Origin: Puniceibacterium confluentis
Lineage (GTDB): Bacteria > Pseudomonadota > Alphaproteobacteria > Rhodobacterales > Rhodobacteraceae
Assembly: GCF_007923445.1 (NCBI RefSeq)
Contig: NZ_VOJI01000008.1
Span: forward strand, 154,502-218,501
Reading direction: 5' to 3'
DNA length: 64,000 nt
Shown: in pieces, positions 9,184-17,640 of the stretch
Position numbering within the stretch: the first letter of the stretch is position 1
Layout: the number at the start of each line of letters is the position of its first letter
Program-made: the position numbers and the translations under genes
The notes under the pieces: model-generated
Databases searched by the model: none
What the model was told of the DNA's origin: nothing
The model's input: only the letters and a program-made list of their open reading frames with translations

Positions 9184-9279
9184 TCAGAACAGAACGCCAG
9201 CGTCGTCTGCGTCCGGGCCGTACATGTTGATTTCCATGCCGCACTCGATTTCGCGGATGACGGGTTTATTCCAAGCCAT
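9184..9279 (-). CDS. pqqA: PQQ precursor peptide PqqA (31 aa)
   Basis: A 31-codon gene. Translation from the ATG at 9279 begins MAWNKPVIREIECGMEINMY and ends ...DDAGVLF before TGA at 9184-9186. The Glu16-x3-Tyr20 pair is the ExxxY motif whose two side chains become the PQQ skeleton. A strong GAGGAGG ribosome-binding site precedes the ATG at ordinary spacing. Most PqqA peptides are about 23-30 aa, so the length is normal. It heads the pqqABCDE operon, and the AT-rich region upstream (9280-9377) should carry the promoter. Confidence 0.95.
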   Translation of the reverse strand: MAWNKPVIREIECGMEINMYGPDADDAGVLF

Positions 9280-9329
9280 GATTTTCCTCCTCAGGATGGG
9301 TTGCGTGAACACTTCTGAAGGCTGTTGCA

Positions 9330-9364
9330 AATCGCGATTCCACGCAATTCTTATGTTCTAAGAA
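9330..9364. promoter_or_regulatory. Palindromes in the pqqA promoter region
   Basis: Two inverted repeats lie between the response-regulator stop codon and pqqA: AATCGCGATT (perfect, 9330-9339) and TTCTTA-N5-TAAGAA (9348-9364). An A/T-rich run follows the second. On the minus strand the T-run precedes the stem, which is wrong for a terminator. These are therefore better read as protein-binding sites, possibly for the adjacent response regulator. No experiment or consensus supports a specific regulator. Confidence 0.4.
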
Positions 9365-9377
9365 AAAATAAAAATCG

Positions 9378-10079
9378 TTATTTGTCATGCGGTTGAGCAA
9401 TCTCGGGCGCGCTGCCATCCAGCATGAAACCGCGGTTGCGCAGGGTCTTGATCTCGAATCCGAAATCCGCAGCCGGATCGAGCTTGCGGCGCAAGTAGCC
9501 CAGATAGACATCCACCACATTTTCCGAGCTTGTGCCTTCGCCGGCCCAGAGCGTGTCAAAGATCCGGCCCCGGGTCAGCGCCTCTCCGGCGTGGCTTGCC
9601 AGAAGCAGCATCAGGGCGAATTCACGCTCGGTCAGGACGACGTCCCGCGTCCGGCCGATGACTTTTCGGGTGGCCGGATCCAGCCGGGCGCGGCGCGGTG
9701 CGTCAGTCCGGGCGCGGCGCTCCTGCACCTTCAGCCTGGCCACCAGTTCGTCAAACGAGAACGGCTTGACGATATAGTCGTCGGCCCCGGCCTCGAGCCC
9801 ACGCGCGCGATCTTCGACCTCGGACAGAGCCGAGAGCATGACGATCGGCAGGCCGATGCCCTCGGCGCGCAGCGCCCGGACCAGATCAATGCCGCTGTCC
9901 GCGCCGATCATCACATCGATAATCGCCGCGCCCATGGATTCTGCACGCAGCCGGGCCAGGGCTGCGTCGGTGCGGTGTTCGCTGACCGTGTCATAGCCGT
10001 GCAAGGCCAGACCGCGCGCCAGAGCCGAAGTGATCTCTGGGTCATCGTCGACGATCAGGATGCGTTTTGGTGTGCTCAT
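9378..10079 (-). CDS. OmpR-family response regulator
   Basis: A 233-aa two-component regulator. The receiver domain (about 1-120) has the acidic pair D11/D12, phospho-acceptor D55 in 'AAIIDVMIG', Ser83 in 'VMLSA' and Lys105 in 'DYIVKPF'. The C-terminal half is a winged-helix DNA-binding domain ('VLTEREFALMLLLASHAGEALTR', 'YLGYLRRKLD'). It starts nine bases after the histidine-kinase stop, so the pair is cotranscribed. Because pqqA follows immediately on the same strand, it may control PQQ synthesis or a PQQ-dependent dehydrogenase elsewhere; that is inference from position. Confidence 0.9.
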   Translation of the reverse strand: MSTPKRILIVDDDPEITSALARGLALHGYDTVSEHRTDAALARLRAESMGAAIIDVMIGADSGIDLVRALRAEGIGLPIVMLSALSEVEDRARGLEAGADDYIVKPFSFDELVARLKVQERRARTDAPRRARLDPATRKVIGRTRDVVLTEREFALMLLLASHAGEALTRGRIFDTLWAGEGTSSENVVDVYLGYLRRKLDPAADFGFEIKTLRNRGFMLDGSAPEIAQPHDK

Positions 10080-10088
10080 GCGCTGACC

Positions 10089-11714
10089 CTAGGCCGCGTC
10101 CAGCGGCAAGCCCACCGTGACTTTTGTCCCGGGTGCGGTGTCCGTGGTCCCGGCGGGGGGCACGGGGCTGGTCAAGGCAATAAAACCGCCCTGCTGCTCG
10201 ACCACCCATTTCGCCAGGGCGAGACCGATGCCGAAACCTTCGGCCTTCGCAGGGCTGCGCCCCTGCGTGAACCGCCCGAATACAGCCTCCTGATCTTCTG
10301 CCGCGATGCCAGGGCCGTTGTCGCTGACATGTATCCGGCCCATGCCGTCAGCACTGTCCAGCGCAAGCTCGATCCGCCCCCCGGCACGGGCATGGCGCAC
10401 GGCATTCTGAATCAATCCCGTCACCACCTGACGGATCCAGTTCGGATCGCCGATCACCGCCACAGGGGCCAGGGGGCCCTGACTCAGCGTCATTCCCGCA
10501 CTGTGCACTTCGGCGCGGGTATCATCGGCGGCGTCCCGCAGTACGCCCGCGAGGTCGAATGAGGTTGCTGACAGCGCGAGTTGCCCGGTTTCCGAGCGCG
10601 CGATCCGCAACAGGTCATCGATTCTGCGATTCAGGCGCAGCGCCCGGTTGTGGATCGTCTCGAACGCCGACGCGGCGTCGGGGGCGCCCTTCAGCCCCAG
10701 TTGCGCCTCCATCAGGATCACTGTCAGCGGGGTGCGCAGTTCGTGACTGATGTCGGCAAAGAACCGGCGGCGATTCTCGTCGGTGCGCGACAGTTCCGCA
10801 TTGGCGGCACGCAGCGCCTCTGTACGCTCGGCGATGGTGGCGTTCAGGCGGGCCCACTCATGGTCAACCTTGGCCTTGCGGCGGGCCAGAGCGACCGCCA
10901 TGCGATTGGTCTCGGTGAACAGCAGCCCGATTTCGTCAGGCTGATGGTCAGGCAGGGCGACGGCAAAATCTTCCTGACCGATCTGGCGCGCCGCCGACCG
11001 CAGCAGGTTCAGCCTGTCGAATTGCGGACGCACGAGGCCAAGGTAATAACCGGTCATCATCATCAGCGTGACCGCCGCAATGCCAAAGGCAATCCGCGTC
11101 AGTCGGCGACGCAGGTCGGCAATGCCCGACAGGATGGCGTCACGGGCGCGCACCTCGTCGGTGATCACACCGTTCAGCAACGGATCGAAACTGATGGCAA
11201 AGGTATCGATGTAGCCCTGCAGGCGTTCGCGGTTCGCGGCAGAGGACAGAAACGCATTCCGGGTCGACTGGAACAGGGCCTCCATGCGGGCGATGCCGAT
11301 GCTTTGCGTGGCCCGCCGCGATTGTTCGTCGAGTCCCAGGGCCCGGGCTTCCTCGACCGCCTCCTCCAGATCCTGCCGCAGGCGCACAAAGGTGCGGGTG
11401 ACACTGGCAGTGACGCTGTCGAGCCGGGCAGCGCGTTCCTCGGCCGGCAGGCCGGACTGGATCGCCTCGGCGGCAACAACAATCAGGGTCGAGACCTGGG
11501 TCGAGAGCACCGAATACCTCTCGATCCGCTTTTCGGCGGCCAGTGCTGCGTCAATGCGGGCCGAAACCTGCTCCATCCCGAGCACGATGAGCGCCGTGGT
11601 TGCCAATGCTGCCAGCCCCAGCAGCAAAGCTCCTAGGCCAAGGCGGGCGCGCAACGACAGGAAGCGACGGGCGCCGACCAAATTCGGAAGCTTTGGGGAA
11701 TCCTGCGTGGACAT
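10089..11714 (-). CDS. Membrane sensor histidine kinase
   Basis: A 541-aa kinase; the ATG at 11714 is preferred over upstream in-frame starts, which add an unlikely Trp/Cys-rich leader. Two membrane spans (about residues 25-47 and 205-228) flank a roughly 160-residue periplasmic, mostly helical sensor. A HAMP-like linker, a coiled-coil stretch ('AERTEALRAANAELSRTDEN') and the H-box 'FFADISHELRTPL' with phospho-acceptor His324 follow. The ATPase part shows the N-box 'QNAVRHA', 'DNGPGI' and 'GFGIGLALAKW'. It is cotranscribed with the response regulator downstream. The ligand is unknown. Confidence 0.92.
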   Translation of the reverse strand: MSTQDSPKLPNLVGARRFLSLRARLGLGALLLGLAALATTALIVLGMEQVSARIDAALAAEKRIERYSVLSTQVSTLIVVAAEAIQSGLPAEERAARLDSVTASVTRTFVRLRQDLEEAVEEARALGLDEQSRRATQSIGIARMEALFQSTRNAFLSSAANRERLQGYIDTFAISFDPLLNGVITDEVRARDAILSGIADLRRRLTRIAFGIAAVTLMMMTGYYLGLVRPQFDRLNLLRSAARQIGQEDFAVALPDHQPDEIGLLFTETNRMAVALARRKAKVDHEWARLNATIAERTEALRAANAELSRTDENRRRFFADISHELRTPLTVILMEAQLGLKGAPDAASAFETIHNRALRLNRRIDDLLRIARSETGQLALSATSFDLAGVLRDAADDTRAEVHSAGMTLSQGPLAPVAVIGDPNWIRQVVTGLIQNAVRHARAGGRIELALDSADGMGRIHVSDNGPGIAAEDQEAVFGRFTQGRSPAKAEGFGIGLALAKWVVEQQGGFIALTSPVPPAGTTDTAPGTKVTVGLPLDAA

Positions 11715-11873
11715 TCGATTTCCGCCCACTTTGTCGGCATTTGCACAACGATTGCGCCAAAAACAGCATCTGCCACCCGGCAACGACCACCGTCCGGCAA
11801 ATAATAACCACATTTACCTGTTTGTTCTTAGCTATGGCATTACGACCAATGACTCAGTTGACAAGAGGCAACC

Positions 11874-12077
11874 ATGATAGAACTGCTTTTCGTTACATGC
11901 CTGAGCGTCTCTCCGACGGACTGTCAGGAACGCAGCATGCTGTTCACGGACATCACCCCGATGACCTGTATGATGGGCGCTCAGCCCGAACTGGCAAAGT
12001 GGGCAACCCAACACCCCAAGTGGCAGGTCGCCCGCTGGAAATGCCAGATGGTGCGGTCGGTCGGCCTCGAAGCCTGA
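11874..12077 (+). CDS. Small conserved cysteine-containing protein
   Basis: A 67-aa protein transcribed divergently from the histidine kinase, with AGAGG just upstream of its ATG. It carries four cysteines (C9, C17, C32, C57) and a 'GAQPELAKWATQHPKW...RWKC' end. I recall similar small proteins in Rhodobacterales but no assigned function. The N-terminal hydrophobic segment is short, so export is uncertain. Spacing of the cysteines would suit disulfides or metal binding. Confidence 0.6.
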   Translation: MIELLFVTCLSVSPTDCQERSMLFTDITPMTCMMGAQPELAKWATQHPKWQVARWKCQMVRSVGLEA

Positions 12078-12508
12078 TCGGATTGCACGGCTCTGCAAAC
12101 GACACCTGCAACGGGCTACAGGCCGGTCCGGCCTGTTCCCATCGCGTGATCCGGCTCGACGATTCCCGCACGGTCGGCCTGCGGCTCGAGTCGTTGCCTT
12201 CGGGCGCTGGCGACCACACCCCGGCGGGCCGCACGGCCTGACATCGCGCGCCTTGGCTTCGCAGCAACCCCTCCCCCTGACTGTACATGTCGCAACAGAG
12301 TCAGCCTGGCGCCCGCGGCGGCGCTCCGGGCGGGGATTTTCCTGACGTGAACGCTGCGCGATGCCCGGCCTCGCGACTGCGGTCAGCCGGTGCAGATCGA
12401 ATGCGACTCCCCATGAATCCCGCGGTCGGTTGCGCGCCCTGACAGACAGTGGTTTCCGTCAATGATGGTTTCATGCCACTATGCTGAAAAGCTCTCATGG
12501 AGACGGAC
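12078..12508. other. Intergenic region upstream of the first LacI regulator
   Basis: A 431-base stretch with no convincing gene: the frames present are low-quality Arg/Pro/Ser-rich shadows. The last 60 bases should contain the promoter of the LacI gene. They include ATGA-N5-TCAT, a weak palindrome that only loosely resembles the operator motif described elsewhere. Confidence 0.35.
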
Positions 12509-13540
12509 ATGGCTGACAGACCAACCATCAAGGATGTAGCCCGCGAAGCAGGGGTAAGCGCCACGACAGTCGACCGGGCCCTGAACGGACGCTCTGTCGT
12601 GCGGGAAGACACCCTGCGCAAGATTGCGGATGCTGCACACCGGATCGGCTACCATGGCAAGGGCATCTTTCAGAGCAGGCTCGAAAAGCCGCTGCCGGAG
12701 ATCCGGCTCGGGTTCATCCTGCTGAAGAAGACGCAGGAGTTCTACAAGAACTTTGAACGAGAGATCCACCATGCCATCGCACAGCGGCGCGATGTGCGGG
12801 CCACGGCGGACATCCGGTTTTCGTCCTCGCAATCGCCACAGGAATTTGCCGAACTGCTCGCCGATCTTGGCGCGACCTGTGACGCGGTCGCCTGCACCGC
12901 GGTCAATGACCAGCGGCTCAATCAGGTGGTGCAGGATCTGCAGGACCGGGAGGTGATCGTGATATCGATTCTCAACGACTTTGCCCAGGGCATACGGCAC
13001 AGCTATCTCGGCCTTAACAACATGAAAATTGGGCGACTTGCGGCCTGGATGATCACCAGGACGGTGCATGATCCGGGCAAGCTTGCGGTATTTGTCGGCG
13101 GCAACCGCTGGCACGGCCACGATCTGCGCGAGGTCGGCTTTCGGTCGCTGGTGCGCGAAACCGGCCGGGGGTTCACCGTACTGGATACGCTTGTGAATCT
13201 GGAAACCCGCCAGGTCACTTACGAGGCAACGCTGGATCTGCTGCACCGGCACCCCGACCTCAAGGGCCTCTACATTGCCGGCGGCGGCATGGAAGGCGCC
13301 ATTGCCGCCCTGCGCGAAGTCCACGACCGACCCAGGGTGGCGCTGGTGGTGAACGAGGTCACGGCAGAAAGCCGCAATGCGCTGATCGACGGCTATGTGG
13401 TCATGGCAATCTCGACCCCGTTGCCGGAACTGTGCCACCGGCTGATCGAGCTGATGGTCAGGTCCACAAGGGGCGAGGACGACAGCGCTTCGGGCCAGCA
13501 CTTTCTCGAGCCGAAGATTGTCCTTCCCGAACTCCTGTAA
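12509..13540 (+). CDS. LacI-family transcriptional regulator 1 (inositol operon)
   Basis: A 343-aa regulator. The ATG at 12509 is preferred to the one at 12497 because GGAG sits six bases before it. The N-terminal helix-turn-helix (about residues 6-30: IKDVAREAGVSATTVDRALNG) is followed by a periplasmic-binding-protein-like effector domain. It has exactly the same length as the regulator at 25475 and shares long segments with it, for example [13 protein letters not shown] and GGNRWHGH. It is followed 0-40 bases downstream by two operator-like palindromes and then the inositol operon. It probably represses that operon and responds to an inositol-derived ligand. Confidence 0.9.
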   Translation: MADRPTIKDVAREAGVSATTVDRALNGRSVVREDTLRKIADAAHRIGYHGKGIFQSRLEKPLPEIRLGFILLKKTQEFYKNFEREIHHAIAQRRDVRATADIRFSSSQSPQEFAELLADLGATCDAVACTAVNDQRLNQVVQDLQDREVIVISILNDFAQGIRHSYLGLNNMKIGRLAAWMITRTVHDPGKLAVFVGGNRWHGHDLREVGFRSLVRETGRGFTVLDTLVNLETRQVTYEATLDLLHRHPDLKGLYIAGGGMEGAIAALREVHDRPRVALVVNEVTAESRNALIDGYVVMAISTPLPELCHRLIELMVRSTRGEDDSASGQHFLEPKIVLPELL

Positions 13541-13579
13541 TGACGTAATCACGTCATTTATCTCATGTGATTACGTCAT
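13540..13579. promoter_or_regulatory. Double palindromic operator upstream of the inositol operon
   Basis: A perfect 13-bp inverted repeat (13540-13552 / 13567-13579, 14-bp spacer) that is better read as two overlapping-type operator copies. Copy 1 at 13541-13556 is TGACGTAATCACGTCA. Copy 2 at 13563-13578 is TCATGTGATTACGTCA, matching the reverse complement of copy 1 at 13 of 16 positions. Their centres are 22 bp apart, two helical turns. Related sequences flank the other LacI genes. An alternative reading, a terminator hairpin for lacI-1, is less likely because no U-run follows. Confidence 0.6.
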
Positions 13580-13700
13580 GAATGGCAGAAAATAGCTCTC
13601 TGTGAATTGACCGAATCCTCATCATAAGCGCATGGTATCTGCGCAACCCGCGACAACATGACGTCGAATGAAGTCAGTGTTCCGCGGCCGGAGGACTATC

Positions 13701-14513
13701 ATGCAGACGGCACTGAATCATATGACGACACCCCATCTGGGGTATGTGGAATTTCTTGACCTGGCGGCCCGGCTGGGCTGTGTCGGGGTCGAGGTGCGCA
13801 ACGACATCGCACGCCCGCTGTTCGATGGCATGGACGCCACCGAGGCCGGCAAACTGGCAGCAGACAGAGGTCTGCGTCTGGTCGGGCTGAGCCAGGTCTA
13901 CCCTTTCAACAGCTGGGATGCCGCGCGTGAGGCCGCCGTCCGGGCGCTGATCGCGACGGCAGGGAAATGCGGTGCCGAAACCATCAGTCTGATCCCGCGA
14001 AATGACGGCACCGAGGCGGCGGACGGCGAACGCCAGGCCAATCTGCGCACCGCGATGACGGCCATTCTGCCGATGCTGCAGGATGCCGGGCTGACCGCAC
14101 TGGTCGAACCCCTGGGCTTTGGCCGCTCTTCGCTGCGCTCGAAGGCGGAACTGGTCGAGGCCATCACCGAGATCGGCGGCGGTCATTTCAAGCTGGTGCA
14201 CGACACGTTCCATCATACGCTGGCAGGCGGCGGCCCGCTCTTTCCCGAGCATACCGGGATCATCCACATTTCGGGCGTGGTCGATCCGGCCCTGAGTGTG
14301 GATCAGATGGAAGACGAACACCGCGTGCTTGTCGATGCGGACGACCGTCTGGGCAACACCGACCAGATCGCCGCCTTGCTCGCCGCCGGGTATCAGGGAC
14401 CGATTTCCTACGAATGCTTCTCGCCGCAGACACATGCGCTGAGCGATCCGTATTCGGCGATCAAACGCTCTTTCGATTTCATATCTTCGCAGCTTCGGGA
14501 GAAAGCCGCCTGA
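13701..14513 (+). CDS. TIM-barrel sugar isomerase/epimerase, IolI-like
   Basis: A 270-aa xylose-isomerase-like TIM-barrel protein. The ATG at 13701 follows GGAGGA; an upstream in-frame start lacks a ribosome-binding site. The metal-binding pattern is visible: Glu in 'LTALVEPLGFG', His/Asp in 'FKLVHDTFHHTL', His in 'IIHISGV' and Glu in 'ISYECFS'. In inositol clusters such proteins (IolI or IolH type) isomerise inosose intermediates. Its place as first gene after the operators and before the importer supports an inositol role; exact reaction unproven. Confidence 0.8.
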   Translation: MQTALNHMTTPHLGYVEFLDLAARLGCVGVEVRNDIARPLFDGMDATEAGKLAADRGLRLVGLSQVYPFNSWDAAREAAVRALIATAGKCGAETISLIPRNDGTEAADGERQANLRTAMTAILPMLQDAGLTALVEPLGFGRSSLRSKAELVEAITEIGGGHFKLVHDTFHHTLAGGGPLFPEHTGIIHISGVVDPALSVDQMEDEHRVLVDADDRLGNTDQIAALLAAGYQGPISYECFSPQTHALSDPYSAIKRSFDFISSQLREKAA

Positions 14514-14592
14514 AGATATGAGTGTTTGCCCCATTATCTTGGGGTTTCCGGAAAAACCGAAGGTGTGCCGGACACCACTTAGGGAGGACTCA

Positions 14593-15537
14593 ATGAAAAA
14601 GACCTTTATCGCTGCGGGCCTTGTCTCGCTGTTGTCGAGCACGGCCATGGCCGAAAACGTCGGCGTGTCGATGGCGCTGTTCGACGACAACTTTCTGACC
14701 GTTCTGCGCAACGGCATTCAGGATCTGGCCGACGGCATGAGTGACGTCGATGTCCAGATCGAGGACGCCCAGAACGACGTGGCCAAACAGCTTGACCAGA
14801 TCAACAACTTTGTCGCCTCGGGCGTCGATGCGATCATCGTGAACCCGGTCGACACCTCGGCCACCGAGGCGATGACACAGGCCGCCGCCTCTGCAGGCGT
14901 GCCGCTGGTGTTCGTGAACCGCCAGCCGATCAATGTCGACATGCTGCCCGACAACCAGGCGTTTGTGGCGTCGAACGAAGTCGATTCCGGCACCCTTGAA
15001 ACCATCGAGGTCTGCGACCTGCTGAAGGCCGCCGGCAAGGACAACGCAAACGTCTACGTGATGATGGGCGAATTGTCGAACCAGGCCGCCGTGCAGCGCA
15101 CCGCCGACATCCACGATGTGATGGCGGCCGGCAAATGCGCCGTGACGCTCAACATCATTGACGAGCAGACCGCCAACTGGTCGCGGGACGAGGCGCAGGA
15201 TCTGATGACCAACTGGCTGTCGACCGGCGAGCCGTTCGATGGGGTCATTGCCAACAACGACGAGATGGCGATCGGCGCGATCCAGGCGATGAAGGCCGGC
15301 GGCATCGACATGGCTGACGTGGTCGTCGGCGGGATCGACGCGACGCAGGACGCCCTGCAGGCGATGCAGGCGGGCGATCTTGACGTCACCGTGTTCCAGA
15401 ACGCGGCCGCTCAGGGGTCCGGGGCGCTGGACGCCGCGCTGAAACTGGCGCGCGGCGAAGAGGTGGACCAGAAGGTCTATGTCCCGTTCGAACTCGTGAC
15501 ACCGGACAACATCGGCAACTACCTGTCCCAGAACTGA
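14593..15537 (+). CDS. Inositol/ribose-type ABC transporter substrate-binding protein
   Basis: A 314-aa periplasmic protein with a clear signal peptide (MKKTFIAAGLVSLLSSTAMA, cleavage after residue 20) and an AGGGAGGA ribosome-binding site. The mature part has the RbsB-type pattern 'QIEDAQNDVAKQLDQINNFVASG' , 'DAIIVNPVDTSA' and 'VIANNDEMAIGAIQA'. It delivers a sugar or cyclitol to the permease and ATPase encoded next. Surrounding iolG/C/D/E/B genes make myo-inositol the most likely ligand. Confidence 0.9.
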   Translation: MKKTFIAAGLVSLLSSTAMAENVGVSMALFDDNFLTVLRNGIQDLADGMSDVDVQIEDAQNDVAKQLDQINNFVASGVDAIIVNPVDTSATEAMTQAAASAGVPLVFVNRQPINVDMLPDNQAFVASNEVDSGTLETIEVCDLLKAAGKDNANVYVMMGELSNQAAVQRTADIHDVMAAGKCAVTLNIIDEQTANWSRDEAQDLMTNWLSTGEPFDGVIANNDEMAIGAIQAMKAGGIDMADVVVGGIDATQDALQAMQAGDLDVTVFQNAAAQGSGALDAALKLARGEEVDQKVYVPFELVTPDNIGNYLSQN

Positions 15538-15552
15538 TTGCTTCATGACACG

Positions 15553-15583
15553 GGCCAGAGCGTTGCGCCGCATCGCTCTGGCC
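15553..15583 (+). other. Intercistronic mRNA hairpin between binding-protein and permease genes
   Basis: A perfect 10-bp stem, GGCCAGAGCG (15553-15562) against CGCTCTGGCC (15574-15583), with an 11-nt loop and no following U-run. Stems placed after a binding-protein gene commonly stabilise the upstream mRNA, giving more binding protein than permease. That function is inferred from position. Confidence 0.6.
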
Positions 15584-15621
15584 GAAATCGGCCTTTGTGC
15601 CAGACTGCGGGGGAGGGACCA

Positions 15622-16704
15622 ATGGCAGATCAGACAACCCACGGGGTCGGAGGCCTGACCTTCGACGCCAGGAAACGAGCCTGGCCCAACGAGATGAACG
15701 TGTTCATTGCGTTGATCGTCATCATCCTGATCTTCGAGGCGCTCGGCGCCATGATGATGGGACAGAGCTTTCTTTTCGACAGCAATGACCGTTTTGGCAC
15801 GATCTTCAACGAGGCCCGGCTGAAGATCATCATTCTTCAGGTGGCGATCATCGGGATCATCGCCATCGGTTCGACCCAGGTGATCATTTCCGGCGGGATC
15901 GACCTGTCGCCGGGCTCCATCGTCGGGCTCACGGCCATGGTCGCGATGAGCTTTGCCCAGACCGCGCTGGTCAACGGCAACCCCAATCCCAAGGCGATCT
16001 TCAGCGAGACCTGGATGGATCTGCCTGTGATCATCCCGATCCTTGTGGCGCTGATCATCGGCATGTTGGCCGGGATGACCAACGGCCTGCTGATCGCCTA
16101 TACCCGGATCCCCCCCTTCATCGCCACGCTCGGGATGATGGTCGCGGCCCGTGGTGCGGCCAAGTGGTGGTCCAAGGGCAACCCGATCTCGTTCCCGACG
16201 GATCAGTTCGCCTCGATCGGCAATGGCATGAACGGCTGGGCGCCGGTGCTGATCTTTGTCGGCCTCGCCGTCCTGTTCCACCTGATCCTGAAGCACACGG
16301 TCTATGGCAAACACACCTACGCCATCGGTTCGAACGAGGATGCGGCGCGCATGTCCGGCATCAAGGTCGCGCGTCACAAGGTGCTGGTCTACACGATCGC
16401 CGGGATGCTGGCGGGTCTGTCGGCCATCGTGCTGGCCTCCAAGAACCTGACGGCGCAGGCCGGGATGGGCGTGATGTACGAACTCGACGCCATCGCAATG
16501 ACGGTGATCGGGGGGATTTCCCTGGCCGGTGGCCGCGGTTCACTGATCGGCACAGTGCTGGGGGCGCTGATCTTCGGTGTCATCATCTCGGGTTTCACCT
16601 TCCTGCGGCTCGACGCCTATTATCAGGAAATGGTGAAGGGCTTCATCATCGTCGCAGCCGTGGTTCTGGACCAATGGCGTCAGCGCCGCGCCATTACGCG
16701 ATAA
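15622..16704 (+). CDS. Inositol/ribose-type ABC transporter permease
   Basis: A 360-aa inner-membrane permease of the RbsC type. The start at 15622 follows GGGAGGGACC. Many hydrophobic spans are present, with family landmarks 'STQVIISGGIDLSPGSIVGL', 'IPPFIATLGMMVAARG', 'YAIGSNEDAARMSGI' and 'IGGISLAGGRGSLIGTVLGAL'. It is slightly longer than RbsC because of an N-terminal extension and a longer periplasmic loop around 'NGNPNPKAIFSETWMD'. It forms the channel with the ATPase at 16719. Confidence 0.92.
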   Translation: MADQTTHGVGGLTFDARKRAWPNEMNVFIALIVIILIFEALGAMMMGQSFLFDSNDRFGTIFNEARLKIIILQVAIIGIIAIGSTQVIISGGIDLSPGSIVGLTAMVAMSFAQTALVNGNPNPKAIFSETWMDLPVIIPILVALIIGMLAGMTNGLLIAYTRIPPFIATLGMMVAARGAAKWWSKGNPISFPTDQFASIGNGMNGWAPVLIFVGLAVLFHLILKHTVYGKHTYAIGSNEDAARMSGIKVARHKVLVYTIAGMLAGLSAIVLASKNLTAQAGMGVMYELDAIAMTVIGGISLAGGRGSLIGTVLGALIFGVIISGFTFLRLDAYYQEMVKGFIIVAAVVLDQWRQRRAITR

Positions 16705-16718
16705 AACAGGAGGGCACC

Positions 16719-17495
16719 ATGAGCGATATCATTCTCGAAACCCGCGACCTGACGAAACACTATGGCGGCGTGCATGCGCTTCAGGGCGCGAACTTCATCC
16801 TGCGCAAGGGCGAACACGTGGCGATCATGGGCGACAACGGCGCGGGCAAATCGACCTTTGTGCGCCAGATCACCGGGGTCGAACAGCGCACCCGCGGCGA
16901 GGTCATCTTTGACGGCAAGCCGGTGCACTTTGAATCGCCGATGGATGCCCGCGAGGCCGGCATCGAGACGGTGTTCCAGACACTGGCCCTGGCCGACGAA
17001 CTGGATGTGCCCGACAACCTGTTCCTGGGCCGCGAGCTGGTGCGCTTCAACCTCGGGCCGTTCTCGATCCTCGATTACAAGGCGATGCGCGAACGCACGA
17101 TGCAGGCGCTGGAAAAAACCGGGGTGAAGATTCCCAACATCCGCAACACCATCCGCAACATGTCCGGCGGTCAGCGCCAGTGCGTCGCCATTGCGCGCAC
17201 GGCCACCTTCCACTCCAAGCTGACGATCATGGATGAACCGACAGCCGCGTTGGGGGTGCAGGAAACCGCGCAGGTCGAAAACATCGTGCGCACCCTGAAA
17301 GCGGCCGGTGAACCGCTGATCCTGATCAGCCACAACATGCGGCAGGTCTTTGATCTTGTGGACCGCGTGGTGGTGTTCCGGCGCGGCAGGATCTGCGCCA
17401 ACCTCGACATCAAGAACCAGGAGTTCTCTGGCGAGGACGTCGTGGCCTATATCACCGGGGCCAAGACTCAGCCCGAATACGAAGATGCCGCCTGA
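16719..17495 (+). CDS. Inositol/ribose-type ABC transporter ATP-binding protein (single domain)
   Basis: A 258-aa ATPase with Walker A GDNGAGKS, signature MSGGQRQCVAIAR, Walker B LTIMDEPTAAL and switch His in 'ILISHNMRQVF'. Ribose and galactose importers usually have a double-length ATPase of about 500 aa; this is the half-size form and must act as a dimer. ACAGGAGGG precedes the ATG. It is the third gene of the importer unit. Confidence 0.92.
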   Translation: MSDIILETRDLTKHYGGVHALQGANFILRKGEHVAIMGDNGAGKSTFVRQITGVEQRTRGEVIFDGKPVHFESPMDAREAGIETVFQTLALADELDVPDNLFLGRELVRFNLGPFSILDYKAMRERTMQALEKTGVKIPNIRNTIRNMSGGQRQCVAIARTATFHSKLTIMDEPTAALGVQETAQVENIVRTLKAAGEPLILISHNMRQVFDLVDRVVVFRRGRICANLDIKNQEFSGEDVVAYITGAKTQPEYEDAA

Positions 17496-17640
17496 GCACT
17501 GAGACGGGGCCGTTCCACGGAAGAACAGCGGTTCTGCATCCAATGTGACCGATGGCGTCTGCCCATTGGCGCTGAAAATCCAAGACACTCCGGCGAATGA
17601 CGCACCCCGCGCATGCGCCCACTCCAGACATGAGGTCAAG

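Noticed and set aside
9348-9370. Hairpin plus A/T run after the response regulator as its terminator.
   Set aside because: On the coding strand the T-run comes before the stem, the wrong order for a Rho-independent terminator.
13540-13579. Reading the 13-bp inverted repeat after lacI-1 as a terminator.
   Set aside because: No U-run follows, and each half resembles operator-like sites near other LacI genes.
14590-16377. A 595-aa minus-strand frame across the inositol importer.
   Set aside because: Antisense shadow with repetitive His/Asp/Arg composition; the plus strand encodes obvious binding-protein and permease sequences.
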